From assembly GCF_014652915.1 (NCBI RefSeq), contig NZ_BMZS01000002.1:1-44490 (forward strand): 44,490 bases of DNA, given 5' to 3'. This document shows positions 1 through 8,909 of this stretch, piece after piece; positions within the stretch are counted from its first letter, which is position 1; each line of letters starts with the position of its first letter. The position numbers and the translations under genes were made by a program. The notes beneath the pieces were generated by a model. It searched no databases. It saw only the letters and a program-made list of their open reading frames with translations, and had not been told where the DNA came from. The DNA is from Thalassobaculum fulvum. GTDB lineage: Bacteria; Pseudomonadota; Alphaproteobacteria; Thalassobaculales; Thalassobaculaceae.

Positions 1-92
1 GCGGCCTGCTCCTCGCCCAGCGACATCAGCAGGATGGCGGCCTTCTCCGGGCCGGTGATGCTGCGGTAGTCCTCGCGAACGCGCATGCCCAT
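1..92 (-). CDS. fliG: Flagellar motor switch protein FliG, N-terminal fragment (cut by window edge)
   Basis: Only the first 30 codons are inside the window. The translation begins MGMRVREDYRSITGPEK and continues AAILLMSLGEEQAA, the characteristic FliG N-terminus (GxxKAAILLxxLGEE). FliG sits in the C-ring of the flagellar motor at the cytoplasmic face, where its C-terminal domain interacts with MotA to produce torque and its N-terminal domain binds FliF. The start at 92 has a GAGGG element about 8 bases upstream; the ATG at 86 is an in-frame alternative. The rest of the gene lies outside the window, so completeness and operon context cannot be judged. The organism is therefore probably flagellated. 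Confidence 0.88.
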   Translation of the reverse strand, partial: MGMRVREDYRSITGPEKAAILLMSLGEEQA

Positions 93-241
93 GGCGCGGA
101 CCCTCGATCGTCGGGTTGGAGTACGGGTGCTTGAACCGTGAATATAGCCGAATCCGGCCGATTCTCACAGGGGTTGCGTCGCGGCCGCCGGGGCGGTGTG
201 CCGGCCGCGGGCACCGCCTCCTGCCGCCGACCCGGCGCCCC

Positions 242-269
242 TTGTCCGGCCGCCGGTCGCCGGTATGAT
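242..269 (+). promoter_or_regulatory. Candidate sigma70-type promoter of the pagL-like gene
   Basis: TTGTCC (242-247) and TATGAT (264-269) are separated by 16 bases and match the housekeeping consensus at 4/6 and 5/6 positions. They lie 31 bases ahead of the GTG start at 300. The remaining intergenic sequence (93-241) also contains TATATT on the minus strand (141-146), a possible -10 for fliG without a convincing -35. Prediction by eye only. Confidence 0.38.
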
Positions 270-299
270 GCCCGGCGCGTCTGAACGGGGGATCCCATC

Positions 300-800
300 G
301 TGCGTCGTCTGCTGCTCGGGCTTGCCGCCCTGCTCGCCGCCACGCTTCCGGCCGCCGCCGAGGAGCCGTCCTTCATCAGCCTCGGGGTCGGCTACTACGA
401 CCTGTTCGACGACCAGTCGGCTGGCGAGGCGCGCCTGGAATACCGGTTCTCGGAAGCGAACAAGCTGCTGTTCTTCACCCCGTTCGTCGGCGTGACCGCG
501 ACCACCGACGGCGGCACCTACGGTTATGGCGGGATCGGGGTCGACGTGTTCTTCGGCCGCCGCTGGGTCGCGACCCCGAACTTCGCGGTCGGTCTCTACG
601 GCAACGGCGACGGCAAGGACCTGGGCCACGCCATCGAGTTCCGGTCCGGGCTCGAGGTCGCCTACCGGTTCGACGACTACTCGCGGCTCGGGCTGTCGTT
701 CACCCACATCTCGAACGCCGGGCTGGACGAGCGCAATCCGGGCGTCGAATCCCTGGTCCTGGTGTACTCGATGCCGTTCGACCGGCTGTTCGGCGACTGA
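300..800 (+). CDS. pagL: Lipid A 3-O-deacylase, PagL-type acyloxyacyl hydrolase
   Basis: This 166-aa outer-membrane beta-barrel enzyme is predicted to remove the ester-linked 3-position acyl chain of lipid A. Residues 1-20 form a Sec signal peptide (hydrophobic run, cut after AAA). The family signature FTHISNAGLDERNPGVE is at 134-150. The spacing of H136, S138 and E150 equals that of the His126-Ser128-Glu140 triad of the Pseudomonas aeruginosa enzyme, so the protein should be catalytic. The start is GTG at 300, with a GGGGGA element some 8-13 bases upstream. The length is that of the family. The gene stands alone between fliG (opposite strand) and a rhomboid gene 42 bases downstream. The symbol is by family, not proven orthology. 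Confidence 0.88.
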   Translation: MRRLLLGLAALLAATLPAAAEEPSFISLGVGYYDLFDDQSAGEARLEYRFSEANKLLFFTPFVGVTATTDGGTYGYGGIGVDVFFGRRWVATPNFAVGLYGNGDGKDLGHAIEFRSGLEVAYRFDDYSRLGLSFTHISNAGLDERNPGVESLVLVYSMPFDRLFGD

Positions 801-842
801 TCCACACTGGACGCCGGCGTCCCGACCGCCTACCTCGGCGCG

Positions 843-1523
843 ATGCGCCGCCTTCCGTTCGCCACCGTCGCCCTGACCCTCGTGCTGGTCGCCGTGTTCG
901 CCTGGCAGGCCGGGCTCGACGCCTACCACGACATGCAGGCGATCCTCGCGCTCGGCGTCGTGCCGGCCCATCTGTGGGGGTTGAGCACACCGCCGCCGCA
1001 GATCGACCTGGTGCCGCCGGCCGCCACCCTGGTCACCGCCCAGCTCCTGCACGGCGGCTTCGGGCACCTGCTCGGCAACGTCGTCGCCCTGCTGTTCGTC
1101 GGGCCGCCGCTGGAGGCCCGGGTCGGGGCCTTGCGGCTGGCCGCGATCTTCGCCGTCGCCGGCGCGATCGGCCTCGCCGTCGAGGCCGCGACGACGCCGG
1201 GCTCGAGCGTCCCGATCCTCGGGGCCAGCGCCTCGGTCGCCGGCCTGATCGGCGCGGTCGCCCGGCGCGACCCGCACGGCCGGGTCCGCCTCACGGTTCC
1301 GCGCCGCGGCTTCCGGCTGCGCCGGCTGGAGGTTCCGATCCTGCCGCTGGTCGCGGTCTGGCTGGTGGTCCAGGTCGCCGGCATCGCGTTCGAGCAGGGC
1401 GAGCCGGTCGCCTTCCTGGCGCACGCCGCGGGGTTCGTCGTCGGCGCGCTGCTCGCCGGCAGCGACCGGCGCGGGCCGAACGTGGTGGAGCTGCAGGAAC
1501 GTCGTCGGGACCGGGACGGCTGA
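843..1523 (+). CDS. Rhomboid family intramembrane serine protease
   Basis: The 226-aa integral membrane protein has about six hydrophobic segments. The rhomboid landmarks are present: [10 protein letters not shown] at 70-79 (TM2 His/Asn region), [12 protein letters not shown] at 127-138 with the probable nucleophile S129, and [13 protein letters not shown] from 193 with the catalytic-dyad His H194. Such enzymes cleave transmembrane segments within the inner membrane. The usual GASG is GASA here, a tolerated change. A soluble basic loop (residues 140-162) separates TM4 and TM5. The start is ATG 843, 42 bases after pagL, so the two may be cotranscribed. Convergent with the next gene, 13 bases apart. 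The substrate is unknown. Confidence 0.85.
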   Translation: MRRLPFATVALTLVLVAVFAWQAGLDAYHDMQAILALGVVPAHLWGLSTPPPQIDLVPPAATLVTAQLLHGGFGHLLGNVVALLFVGPPLEARVGALRLAAIFAVAGAIGLAVEAATTPGSSVPILGASASVAGLIGAVARRDPHGRVRLTVPRRGFRLRRLEVPILPLVAVWLVVQVAGIAFEQGEPVAFLAHAAGFVVGALLAGSDRRGPNVVELQERRRDRDG

Positions 1524-1536
1524 GCGCGCCGCGCCG

Positions 1537-2580
1537 TCACATGGTGGTCGACGGGGCGGACCGCTCGAGGCGGATCAGCCGGTCGAGGCCGGGCGCCATT
1601 TCCGCCAGGATGAAATCGGCGCGCTTCTGCGGGCTGCCGGCGTGGTTCGGGAACTTCTGCTCCCACGAGTTCAGCTTGACGGTCAGGCCGCACAGCACGC
1701 CGCCGATGGTCTCGTGGTGGGCGATGATCAGGCGGTGCAGGGCCTGGAAGCTGTCCATCGAGATGTTCTCCCAGAAGGTCTGGGAGTTCCGGTCGAACGA
1801 CTCGAACCGGCCGGTCACCGAGCTCAGCACCTCGTTCAGCCCGTCGTTGACGAAGGTGCACTTGTCCATGAGCTGCCGGTTCTCGCGCAGCATCGTGGTC
1901 TTCACTTCGTCCATCCACTCGGTGAACTGGTCGAACTTCGGCACGATCTCGTCCAGGCAGCGCCGGAAGTACGACAGCGACAGGTAGATGTCGCCGTACT
2001 TCTCCAGGAAGTCCGGGATGTCGGCGATGGTGATGCCCATCATCTGGGCGATCTTCTTCATGTTCTTCAACGCGACCTCGCGGTCGATGTTGGTGAACAT
2101 GTGGATGATCTGGCCGGAGTTCTGGATGTTGTCGTTGGTGGCGCCGAACACGTTCACCACCAGCGGCCGGGTGAACGACTTCATGTACTCGGTCAGCTTC
2201 TCCTCCATCGTCCCGGAGAGCTGGAGGTCGCCGGCGGACCGCACGTCGATCTTGAGGTCGCGCAGCGAATTGCGCAGCGAGAAAACGTCGAAGCTGTTGA
2301 GGTCGCCCAGCCGGTGCAGGACCTCGAGGTCGGCCTCGACGTCCTCCGGGTCGGCCTGGATGAAGTCGGGCAGCGACTTGATCTGGATCAGCCCGACGCC
2401 GGCGTCGCGGAACAGCTCGATCTCGGATTCCAGACGCGAGGTCTTGATCATGCGGGCCCGGCTCAACGCCGCCAGGCGCAACGGCACGATCTTCAGCGGC
2501 AGGGTGTGCAGGGAATCACGATCGACCGGATCGAGGTCGTCCTGCTTCTGCTGCTGCGACTCGGCGGTCACGGTCGTCAT
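1537..2580 (-). CDS. Conserved-looking cytoplasmic protein of unknown function (347 aa)
   Basis: I do not recognise the family. The protein has no signal peptide and no membrane segment, and has an even mix of charged and hydrophobic residues typical of a folded, mainly helical soluble protein. Cysteines are few (in the CTFVNDG and GVLCGL regions), and the C-terminal third is rich in Trp, Phe and His. I start at ATG 2580 (MTTVTAES); a TTG at 2640 in the same frame would add a 20-residue Gly-rich leader that looks non-coding. Codon usage is like its neighbours. It is convergent with the rhomboid gene and divergent from copA, whose operator begins about 100 bases away. Presence of a real gene is well supported by the amino-acid composition; function is not. 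Confidence 0.78.
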   Translation of the reverse strand: MTTVTAESQQQKQDDLDPVDRDSLHTLPLKIVPLRLAALSRARMIKTSRLESEIELFRDAGVGLIQIKSLPDFIQADPEDVEADLEVLHRLGDLNSFDVFSLRNSLRDLKIDVRSAGDLQLSGTMEEKLTEYMKSFTRPLVVNVFGATNDNIQNSGQIIHMFTNIDREVALKNMKKIAQMMGITIADIPDFLEKYGDIYLSLSYFRRCLDEIVPKFDQFTEWMDEVKTTMLRENRQLMDKCTFVNDGLNEVLSSVTGRFESFDRNSQTFWENISMDSFQALHRLIIAHHETIGGVLCGLTVKLNSWEQKFPNHAGSPQKRADFILAEMAPGLDRLIRLERSAPSTTM

Positions 2581-2682
2581 CTCGGTCCCATTAGCTCCCG
2601 TCGCCCCTCTCCGACCACCAGCGTTCTTATCACCCGCCAAGGGTTAACGGAGGATGAATCGACGCACGTCGCACGAGAGGAC

Positions 2683-2713
2683 TTGACCTTCCAGTCACTG
2701 GAAGCCCGATATC
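2683..2713 (+). promoter_or_regulatory. CueR-type copper promoter/operator of copA
   Basis: A -35 TTGACC (2683-2688) is followed after about 18-19 bases by an AT-rich -10 (around 2707-2713), the over-long spacer typical of MerR-family promoters. The spacer contains a perfect 17-bp dyad: CTTCCAGT (2688-2695), central C, ACTGGAAG (2697-2704), the known CueR/copA box architecture. Transcription should begin near 2719-2720, which puts only the ATG at 2737 behind a transcribed ribosome-binding site. A CueR gene lies in the same operon, so the circuit is autoregulated. Confidence 0.85.
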
Positions 2714-2736
2714 CGCGGCGAACCATGGAGAGTCCG

Positions 2737-5148
2737 ATGTCCGCAGTCCATGCCGAGCCACTCGCGCGCGCCCACACGACCCCCACCACCTCGATCCGGC
2801 TGCCGGTCCAGGGCATGCGTTGCGCCGGCTGCGCCGGCCGGCTGGACCGGGCGCTCGGCGCCGCCGAAGGCGTCGTCGCGGCGAGCGTCAACCTCGCCAG
2901 CGAGAGTGCGGAGATCGCCTACGATCCGGCCCGCACCGACCCGGCGGCACTCGCCGGGGTTGTGTCCGCGACCGGGTTCAAGGTGCCGACGACCGACCTC
3001 GTCCTCGACGTCGAAGGCATGACCTGCGCCGGCTGCGCCCGCCGTGTGTCGGCCGCCCTCAAGGCCGTCCCGGGCGTGATCGACGCGGATGTGAATCCCG
3101 CGACCGACACCGCCAGCCTCAGACTGGCGGCACCGGTCGGGGTCGACGCCCTGGTGGCGGCGGTCGCCGGTGCCGGCTATCGGGCCGCGGTCCGGGGCGG
3201 CGCGGCCGAGGCCGAGCCGGAGGACGGCGCCCGTTTCGACCTCGAAGACGCAATCCTGGCCGGCGCGATCGCGCTCACCCTGCCGTTCGTCCTGCAGATG
3301 GCGGCGATGGCCCTCGGCCTCGGCTGGCACCTGCCGGCCTGGCTGCAGCTCGCGCTCGCCACGCCGGTCCAGGTGATCGCCGGCGCCCGGTTCTACGCGG
3401 GCTCGGTCAAGGCGCTGCGGGCCGGGGCCGCCGACATGGACGTGCTGGTGGCGCTCGGAACGACCGCCGCCTTCGGATACTCGCTGTACGTGATGGCGAC
3501 CGGTTCCGGCCACCTGTACTTCGAGGCGTCGGCCGCGGTCATCACCCTGGTCGTGCTCGGCAAGCGGCTGGAGGCCCGCGCCAAGCGCGGCACCACCAGG
3601 GCGGTCCGCGCCCTGATGGCCTTGCGGCCCGAGACCGCGCGGATCGAGCGCGACGGCGACGCGGTCGAGCGGCCGGTCGCCGAGGTCCGGGTCGGCGACG
3701 TGGTGCGCGTGCGGCCGGGCGAGCGGGTGCCGGTCGACGGCACGGTGGTCGAGGGCGACAGCGCGGTCGACGAGTCCCTGGTCACCGGCGAGAGCGTGCC
3801 GGTCGATCGGTCGGTCGGCGACCCGGTGATCGCCGGCTCGATCAACGGCACCGGCCACCTGCGGGTCCGGGCCACCGCGATCGGCGCCGACACCACCCTG
3901 GCGCGGATCGCCCGGCTGGTCGAGCAGGCGCAGGCCGGCAAGGCGCCGATCCAGCGCCTCGTCGACCGGGTCGCGGCGGTGTTCGTGCCGGCGGTGCTGG
4001 TGCTGGCGGCCGTCACCCTCGGCGGCTGGCTCGCCACCGGCGCCACCTTGGAGACAGCGCTGATCGCGGCGGTGTCGGTGCTGGTGATCGCCTGCCCGTG
4101 TGCCCTCGGCCTCGCCACCCCGGCGGCTATCGTCGCCGGGACCGGGACGGCGGCGCGGGCCGGCGTGCTGGTCAAGGACGTGGCGGCCCTGGAGCGCTCG
4201 CACGCCGTCGACGTGGTGATTTTCGACAAGACCGGCACCCTAACGGCAGGCCGCCCGAAGGTGGTCGCGGTGGAGCCGACCGCGGACGGCTGGGAGGCCG
4301 ACGCCGTGCTGCGGATCGCCGCCGCCGCCCAGGCCCTCAGCGAGCACCCGATCGCCGCCGCCATGGTCGAGGCGGCGCGCGATCGCGGCCTGGTCCTGCC
4401 GGCCGCCGCCGACTTCGCGAGCCGGACCGGTGCCGGGCTGACCGCCACGGTGGACGGCGCCCGCGTGGTCGTCGGCAACGCCGCGCTGATGGCGGCCGAG
4501 GGCATCGCCGACGGCGCCGGGGATCGGGTCGCGACGCTGGAGGCAGCGGGCCGCACCACGGTGCGGGTCGCGGTCGACGGCCGGACCGTCGGGCTGGTCG
4601 CGGTCGCCGACACGGTGCGGCCGGGGGCGGCCGAGGCGGTCGCCCGCCTGCGCCGCCGCGGTATCGAGACCCTGCTGCTGTCGGGCGATGCCCGGACGGT
4701 GGCCGAGGCGGTCGGCCGAGAGGTCGGCGTCGACCGGGTGCTGGCCCCGGTCCGCCCCGAGGACAAGGCCGCCGAGGTGGAGCGGCTGCGGGCCGCCGGC
4801 AAGGTCGTCGCCATGGTCGGCGACGGCATCAACGACGCGCCGGCGCTGGCGGCCGCCGACCTGGGCATCGCCATGGGCTCCGGCACCGACGTGGCGCTGG
4901 CGACCGCCGGGGTCGCCCTGCTGCACGCCGACCCGCGGCTGGTGCCGGCCGCCCTGGCGGTCGCGACCCGGACCCGGGCGAAGATTCGCCAGAACCTGTT
5001 CTGGGCGTTCGTCTACAATGTCGTCGGCCTGCCGCTGGCCGCGTTCGGCCTGCTGTCGCCGGCGATCGCCGGGGCCGCGATGGCGCTGAGCTCGGTGTGC
5101 GTCGTGACCAACGCCCTCACCCTTACCCGCTGGAAGCCCGATGCCTGA
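2737..5148 (+). CDS. copA: Cu(I)-exporting P1B-type ATPase CopA
   Basis: The 803-aa inner-membrane copper pump exports Cu(I) from the cytoplasm using ATP. Two N-terminal heavy-metal-associated domains carry MRCAGC (C29, C32) and MTCAGC (C97, C100). The eight-helix P1B core follows, with the actuator TGES (350-353), the transmembrane metal site CPC (453-455) inside VIACPCALG, the phosphorylated Asp in DKTGT (D497), the nucleotide-binding SEHP motif and the hinge [10 protein letters not shown]. All catalytic elements are intact and the length is normal. I chose ATG 2737 over ATG 2725 because GGAG lies 6 bases before it and the predicted transcript begins at about 2720. The last eight bases overlap cueR. 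Confidence 0.96.
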   Translation: MSAVHAEPLARAHTTPTTSIRLPVQGMRCAGCAGRLDRALGAAEGVVAASVNLASESAEIAYDPARTDPAALAGVVSATGFKVPTTDLVLDVEGMTCAGCARRVSAALKAVPGVIDADVNPATDTASLRLAAPVGVDALVAAVAGAGYRAAVRGGAAEAEPEDGARFDLEDAILAGAIALTLPFVLQMAAMALGLGWHLPAWLQLALATPVQVIAGARFYAGSVKALRAGAADMDVLVALGTTAAFGYSLYVMATGSGHLYFEASAAVITLVVLGKRLEARAKRGTTRAVRALMALRPETARIERDGDAVERPVAEVRVGDVVRVRPGERVPVDGTVVEGDSAVDESLVTGESVPVDRSVGDPVIAGSINGTGHLRVRATAIGADTTLARIARLVEQAQAGKAPIQRLVDRVAAVFVPAVLVLAAVTLGGWLATGATLETALIAAVSVLVIACPCALGLATPAAIVAGTGTAARAGVLVKDVAALERSHAVDVVIFDKTGTLTAGRPKVVAVEPTADGWEADAVLRIAAAAQALSEHPIAAAMVEAARDRGLVLPAAADFASRTGAGLTATVDGARVVVGNAALMAAEGIADGAGDRVATLEAAGRTTVRVAVDGRTVGLVAVADTVRPGAAEAVARLRRRGIETLLLSGDARTVAEAVGREVGVDRVLAPVRPEDKAAEVERLRAAGKVVAMVGDGINDAPALAAADLGIAMGSGTDVALATAGVALLHADPRLVPAALAVATRTRAKIRQNLFWAFVYNVVGLPLAAFGLLSPAIAGAAMALSSVCVVTNALTLTRWKPDA

Positions 5149-5560
5149 TACCCTTCACGACGCCGGGGCGGTGACCGTCGGCGAGGCCGCCGATGCGGTC
5201 GGCCTGCCGGCCAAGACCCTGCGGTACTATGAGGAGATCGGGCTGGTGGTGCCGGACCGCCGCGGCAACGGCTACCGTGCCTACCGGCCGGGCGAGGTGC
5301 ACCGGCTCCGCTTCCTGAAACGGGCCCGCTCGCTCGGGTTCTCGATCGACGACTGCCGGGTCCTGCTGTCGCTGTACGGCGATCCGGGGCGGACGAGCAG
5401 CGAGGTCAAGGCGATCGCCCAGCAGCACCGCGAGGCGATCGAGCACAAGGTCGCCGAGCTGCTCAGCCTGCGCGACGAACTCGACCGGCTGATCGACGCC
5501 TGCCACGGCGATCACCGGCCGGACTGCCCGATCCTCGACAATCTGGCCGGCGGCCGGTGA
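5141..5560 (+). CDS. cueR: CueR, Cu(I)-responsive MerR-family transcriptional regulator
   Basis: The 139-aa protein has an N-terminal MerR winged helix-turn-helix (about 11-75: [33 protein letters not shown]), a long dimerisation helix (85-118) and a C-terminal metal loop C121-HGDHRPD-C129 followed by PILDNL. The eight-residue spacing of the two cysteines equals that of E. coli CueR (C112/C120), which indicates selectivity for monovalent Cu/Ag/Au rather than Zn or Hg. The start ATG overlaps the copA stop (ATGCCTGA), so the two are translationally coupled. It should act at the dyad operator at 2683-2713, giving positive copper-dependent control of its own operon. Confidence 0.93.
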   Translation: MPDTLHDAGAVTVGEAADAVGLPAKTLRYYEEIGLVVPDRRGNGYRAYRPGEVHRLRFLKRARSLGFSIDDCRVLLSLYGDPGRTSSEVKAIAQQHREAIEHKVAELLSLRDELDRLIDACHGDHRPDCPILDNLAGGR

Positions 5561-5634
5561 GGCTTGAAACGCGCATTCATTAGTTTGCGTTGCCTCATGA
5601 ATTGAAGAACACTGGGCGTCGGAAACGCTCAGTC

Positions 5635-6816
5635 ATGAACGAACTATCACCAAAACCGGGGGAGACCGCGCCCGCAGGCGAAAAGGGCGCACCGGGGATC
5701 GTGCGCCACCGGCGGCGGACGACCGCGTTCTGGGTGCGCCTGTCGCTGTTCCTGCTGGTGCTGGGCCTGATGGCGGCGGTGGGAACGTACTGGGGCCATT
5801 CCGCCATCCGCTACGTCCACGAGACCGACGCCCGGATCAAGGCCGACCTGATCGCGGTGGCGAGCGAGGTGTCCGGGCGGGTGGTCGAGCGCCCGGTCGA
5901 CGACGGCGACCGGGTCGCCCGGGGACAGGTCCTGCTGCGTCTCGATTCCCGCGAGGCCGCGCTGCGGCTGGAGGAAGCCGACGCCGCGCAATCGACCTTG
6001 CTGGCCGGGATCGGCCGGCTGGACGCCGAGGTCGCGATGATCCGCGAGCGGGCCGAGAGTCGCATCGCCCGCGCCCGGGCCGGCCTGGAGGAGATGACCG
6101 CCGGCCGCGAGCTGTACGAGCACGAGCTCAACTTCGCCAAGGCCGACTACGAGCGCGCCCGCTCGCTGGCCGCGTCCGGCGCGATCTCCTCGGCCCGGCT
6201 CGACCGCGCCCACACCGACTACCTGCGGGCCCGCCAGGAGCTGTCGCGCGCCGAGGCCGAGATCGCCAGCGCCCGGGCCGGCCTCGACGAGGCCCGGTCG
6301 GAGCTGGCCGAGGTGTCGGTGAAGCAGGCCGAACGGGCCCGGCTGGAGGCCGAGCTGGCCGAGGTCGCCGCGCGGCGCGAGCGGCTGCGGGTCGAGCTCG
6401 AGCAGCACACCATCGTCAGCCCGATCGACGGCGTGATCGGCCGCACCTTTGCATCGCCCGGCGAGCGCGTCGAGGAAGGCCAGCGCCTGATGTCGATGCA
6501 CGACCCGGCGGCGATCTGGGTCGAGGCCAACGTGCGCGAGACCGAGGTCGGCCGCATCACCGCCGGCCAGTCCGTTGCGATCACCGTCGACGCCTACCCG
6601 GGCGAACGGTTCGTCGGCACGGTCGCGCGCGTCGGGCAGGCCGCGAACAGCCAGTACGCGCTGCTGCCGCGGCTCAACGAGTCCGGTACCTTCACCAAGG
6701 TCACCCAGCGTCTCGAGGTCCGGATCGCGGTCGAGCAGCACGAGGGACGGCTGCGGCCGGGCATGATGGTCGAGGTGTCGATCGACGCGCCGAACGACCG
6801 CCTGTGGCCGTTCTGA
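5635..6816 (+). CDS. EmrA/HlyD-type periplasmic adaptor (membrane fusion) protein
   Basis: The 393-aa adaptor subunit is predicted to link an inner-membrane MFS pump to an outer-membrane channel. One N-terminal membrane anchor (about 32-54) follows a basic, Pro-rich cytoplasmic tail. The first lipoyl half begins at VASEVSGRV (76-84). A long Ala/Glu/Arg-rich coiled coil occupies roughly 115-255. The second lipoyl half has IVSPIDGVIGRTF, followed by a beta-barrel region (IWVEANVRETEV). I use ATG 5635; a TTG at 5590 in frame would add 15 residues. The gene lies 74 bases after cueR and 4 bases before its MFS partner. The gap contains an ATTCAT/ATGAAT inverted repeat (5575-5580, 5597-5602), a possible but weak operator. 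The substrate cannot be told from sequence. Confidence 0.9.
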   Translation: MNELSPKPGETAPAGEKGAPGIVRHRRRTTAFWVRLSLFLLVLGLMAAVGTYWGHSAIRYVHETDARIKADLIAVASEVSGRVVERPVDDGDRVARGQVLLRLDSREAALRLEEADAAQSTLLAGIGRLDAEVAMIRERAESRIARARAGLEEMTAGRELYEHELNFAKADYERARSLAASGAISSARLDRAHTDYLRARQELSRAEAEIASARAGLDEARSELAEVSVKQAERARLEAELAEVAARRERLRVELEQHTIVSPIDGVIGRTFASPGERVEEGQRLMSMHDPAAIWVEANVRETEVGRITAGQSVAITVDAYPGERFVGTVARVGQAANSQYALLPRLNESGTFTKVTQRLEVRIAVEQHEGRLRPGMMVEVSIDAPNDRLWPF

Positions 6817-6820
6817 GAGC

Positions 6821-8386
6821 GTGAGCACCGTCGCCGACGCCCTGCCCGGCCCGCGACCGGTCCCGCCGCCGGCGATCAGCAAGCTCGGCGTCACCATCAC
6901 CACGATGATCGCCATGATCTCGATGATCATGTCCTCGACCATGGTGAACGTGGCGATCCCCGACATCATGGGGGCGTTCGGCATCGGCCAGGACCAGGCG
7001 CACTGGATGGCGACCGGGTTCCTGTCGGCGATGACGGTGTCGATGCTGCTGAACGCCTGGCTGGTCGGCCGGTTCGGGCCGCGGGCGTCGTTCCTGGGCG
7101 CGGTCGCGATCTTCATGATCGCGGGGGTGATCGGCCAGACCGCCCCGACCTATGGCGGGCTGGTGCTGGCCCGGGTCGCCCAGGGGGTGTGCGCCGGCAT
7201 CATCCAGCCGCTGGCCATGAGCACGGTGTTCCTCGCCTACCCGCCGGAAGAGCGCGGCCGGGCGATGGGCTGGTTCGGCATGGGCATCGTGCTCGGCCCG
7301 ACCATCGGCCCGACGCTGGGCGGCATCATCGTCGATACCGTCGCCTGGCGCTGGGTGTTCACGGCACCGGTGCCGATCATGGCGGTGTCCGCGGCTCTCG
7401 CCCTGGTCTACCTGCCGGGCCGCGACCCGTCGGCCCGGCGCCCCGGCTTGAACATCGTCAGCTTCGTGCTGATCACGCTGGCCATCGGGCTGTTCCTGAA
7501 CGGCATCACCGAAGGCCAGCGCAACGGCTGGGACGCGCACCGCAGCTTCCTGATGCTGTTCGGCTCGGCGCTGTGCTTCGCGTGCTTCCTGTACCGGGAG
7601 TCCAGCCACCCGGCGCCGCTGATCCAGCTCCGGCTGTTCTCGGTCTGGCAGTACACCGCCTCGGCGATCGTCGCCTTCGTGTTCGGTGCCGGCATGTTCG
7701 GCACGCTGTTCCTGATCCCGGTGATGGTCCAGACCGTGCAGGGCTTCACCGCCACCAAGGCCGGGCTGATGCTGCTGCCCGGCGGCATGGTCGCCATGGC
7801 GGTGTTCCCGATCGCCGGCCGGCTGTCGCAGGCGGTCGCCCCGATCTGGCCGATTTCGATCGGGCTGATCGTGTTCGCGCTCTCCTGCGTGTGGCTGCGC
7901 GACGCCGGGATCGCCACCGGGTTCTGGACCCTGGCCTTCCTGGTGGCGTTCGGACGGATCGGGCTCGGCCTGGTGATCCCGTCGCTGAACCTGGGCGCGA
8001 TGTCGTCGGTGCCGCGCGACCTGGTGCCGTCGGCCGCCGGCACCCTGAACTTCATCCGGATGACCGGCGCCGCCATCGGGGTGAACGCGCTGGCCATCAT
8101 CATCGACGGCCGGATCGCGTCGCACCTGCAGGCGCTGAGCGCGACCCAGACCCCCGGCAACGTGCCGCTGTCGGAACTGCTGGCGATGCTGTCGGACCGG
8201 CTGGCCCGGATCGGCGTGCCGGCGAGCGACCGCCACGGCGCCGCCATGACCTATGTCGGGCAACTGCTCGACATGAAAGCGCACGAGCTGGCGTTCCACG
8301 ACGGCTTCGCGGTGCTGGCCGCCGCCTTCACGGTCGGCCTGGTGACGACCGTGCTGCTGATGCGGCGGCGCGGCGGCCGGCCCTGA
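6821..8386 (+). CDS. EmrB/QacA-type MFS multidrug transporter (DHA2, 14-TM)
   Basis: The 521-aa proton-driven drug antiporter is the natural partner of the adaptor just upstream. Hydrophobicity suggests 14 transmembrane segments. Motif A-like GRFGPRASFLG lies between TM2 and TM3, and the antiporter motif C is GPTIGPTLGGIIVD in TM5. PDIMGAFGIGQDQAHWMATGF near the N-terminus is typical of DHA2 proteins. The start is GTG 6821, four bases after the adaptor stop, so translation is probably coupled; the ribosome-binding site is poor. Convergent with the VOC gene. Copper-linked expression is possible through readthrough from copA-cueR but is not shown. Confidence 0.9.
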   Translation: MSTVADALPGPRPVPPPAISKLGVTITTMIAMISMIMSSTMVNVAIPDIMGAFGIGQDQAHWMATGFLSAMTVSMLLNAWLVGRFGPRASFLGAVAIFMIAGVIGQTAPTYGGLVLARVAQGVCAGIIQPLAMSTVFLAYPPEERGRAMGWFGMGIVLGPTIGPTLGGIIVDTVAWRWVFTAPVPIMAVSAALALVYLPGRDPSARRPGLNIVSFVLITLAIGLFLNGITEGQRNGWDAHRSFLMLFGSALCFACFLYRESSHPAPLIQLRLFSVWQYTASAIVAFVFGAGMFGTLFLIPVMVQTVQGFTATKAGLMLLPGGMVAMAVFPIAGRLSQAVAPIWPISIGLIVFALSCVWLRDAGIATGFWTLAFLVAFGRIGLGLVIPSLNLGAMSSVPRDLVPSAAGTLNFIRMTGAAIGVNALAIIIDGRIASHLQALSATQTPGNVPLSELLAMLSDRLARIGVPASDRHGAAMTYVGQLLDMKAHELAFHDGFAVLAAAFTVGLVTTVLLMRRRGGRP

Positions 8387-8410
8387 GGCTCGGACGCCGC
8401 GCTGAGCGCC

Positions 8411-8788
8411 TTACCCGGGCTGGCCGCAATAGGCCTCGATCCGGTAGCCGTCCGGGTCGACCACGAAGGCCGCGTAGTAGTTGGCGCCGTAGTCCGCCCG
8501 CAGCCCCGGGGCCCCGTTGTCGCGCCCGCCGGCGGCCAGCGCCGCGGCGTGGAACGCGTCGACCGCCGCCCGGTCGTCGGCGGCGAAGCAGAAGTGCAGG
8601 CCGGACGCGTCGTCCGCCGGCACCGGCCGCTCGCTCCTGGAGATCCAGAACCCGACCCCGCCCCGGCCGTAGCCGAGCGAGTCGGCGCCGTCGCTGAGCC
8701 GGTCGTAGCCGAGCGGCGCGAAGGCGGCGTCGTAGAACCGCCGCGTGGCGGCGATGTCGCGAACCCCGATGGAGACGTGGTCGAGCAT
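8411..8788 (-). CDS. VOC superfamily (glyoxalase/bleomycin-resistance-like) protein
   Basis: The 125-aa protein has two beta-alpha-beta-beta-beta modules. Metal-site residues of the vicinal-oxygen-chelate fold can be placed: H4 in LDHVSIGVRD, H65 in GLHFCFAA and E118 in YRIEAY; VDPDGYRIEAYC is the usual C-terminal strand motif. Members of this subgroup are small dimeric metalloenzymes or resistance proteins of undefined substrate. The start at ATG 8788 is supported by a strong GGGAGGAAG element; the open frame runs 31 codons further upstream into the regulatory region. It is divergent from the CGNR zinc-finger gene, with 121 bases between the two starts. The specific reaction is unknown. Confidence 0.85.
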   Translation of the reverse strand: MLDHVSIGVRDIAATRRFYDAAFAPLGYDRLSDGADSLGYGRGGVGFWISRSERPVPADDASGLHFCFAADDRAAVDAFHAAALAAGGRDNGAPGLRADYGANYYAAFVVDPDGYRIEAYCGQPG

Positions 8789-8843
8789 GGCTTCCTCCCT
8801 GGCGGCGGCTCGTTCCGGAGCCGTCCGCAAATGACTAACTTTC

Positions 8844-8903
8844 ATGATGGTTACATCATCAAATCCCGCGATCCTTGTCAACCGGTATGACGGTTAGTAT
8901 TGT
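8844..8903. promoter_or_regulatory. Divergent control region between VOC and CGNR genes
   Basis: This AT-richer stretch carries two short dyads: ATGATG (8844-8849)/CATCAT (8854-8859) and AACCG (8880-8884)/CGGTT (8891-8895). A minus-strand TTGACA (8877-8882) is placed for the VOC gene. On the plus strand TTGTCA (8875-8880) and TATTGT (8898-8903) are 17 bases apart, which would put the start of transcription at or next to the CGNR start codon (leaderless mRNA). The dyads may bind the neighbouring CGNR protein; this is inference. Confidence 0.4.
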
Positions 8904-8909
8904 CGGCGG

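Noticed and set aside
1642-2736. Upstream extension of the copA frame by 365 codons
   Set aside because: It runs antisense through the 347-aa gene and through the CueR promoter; no homology to P-type ATPases before the first HMA domain.
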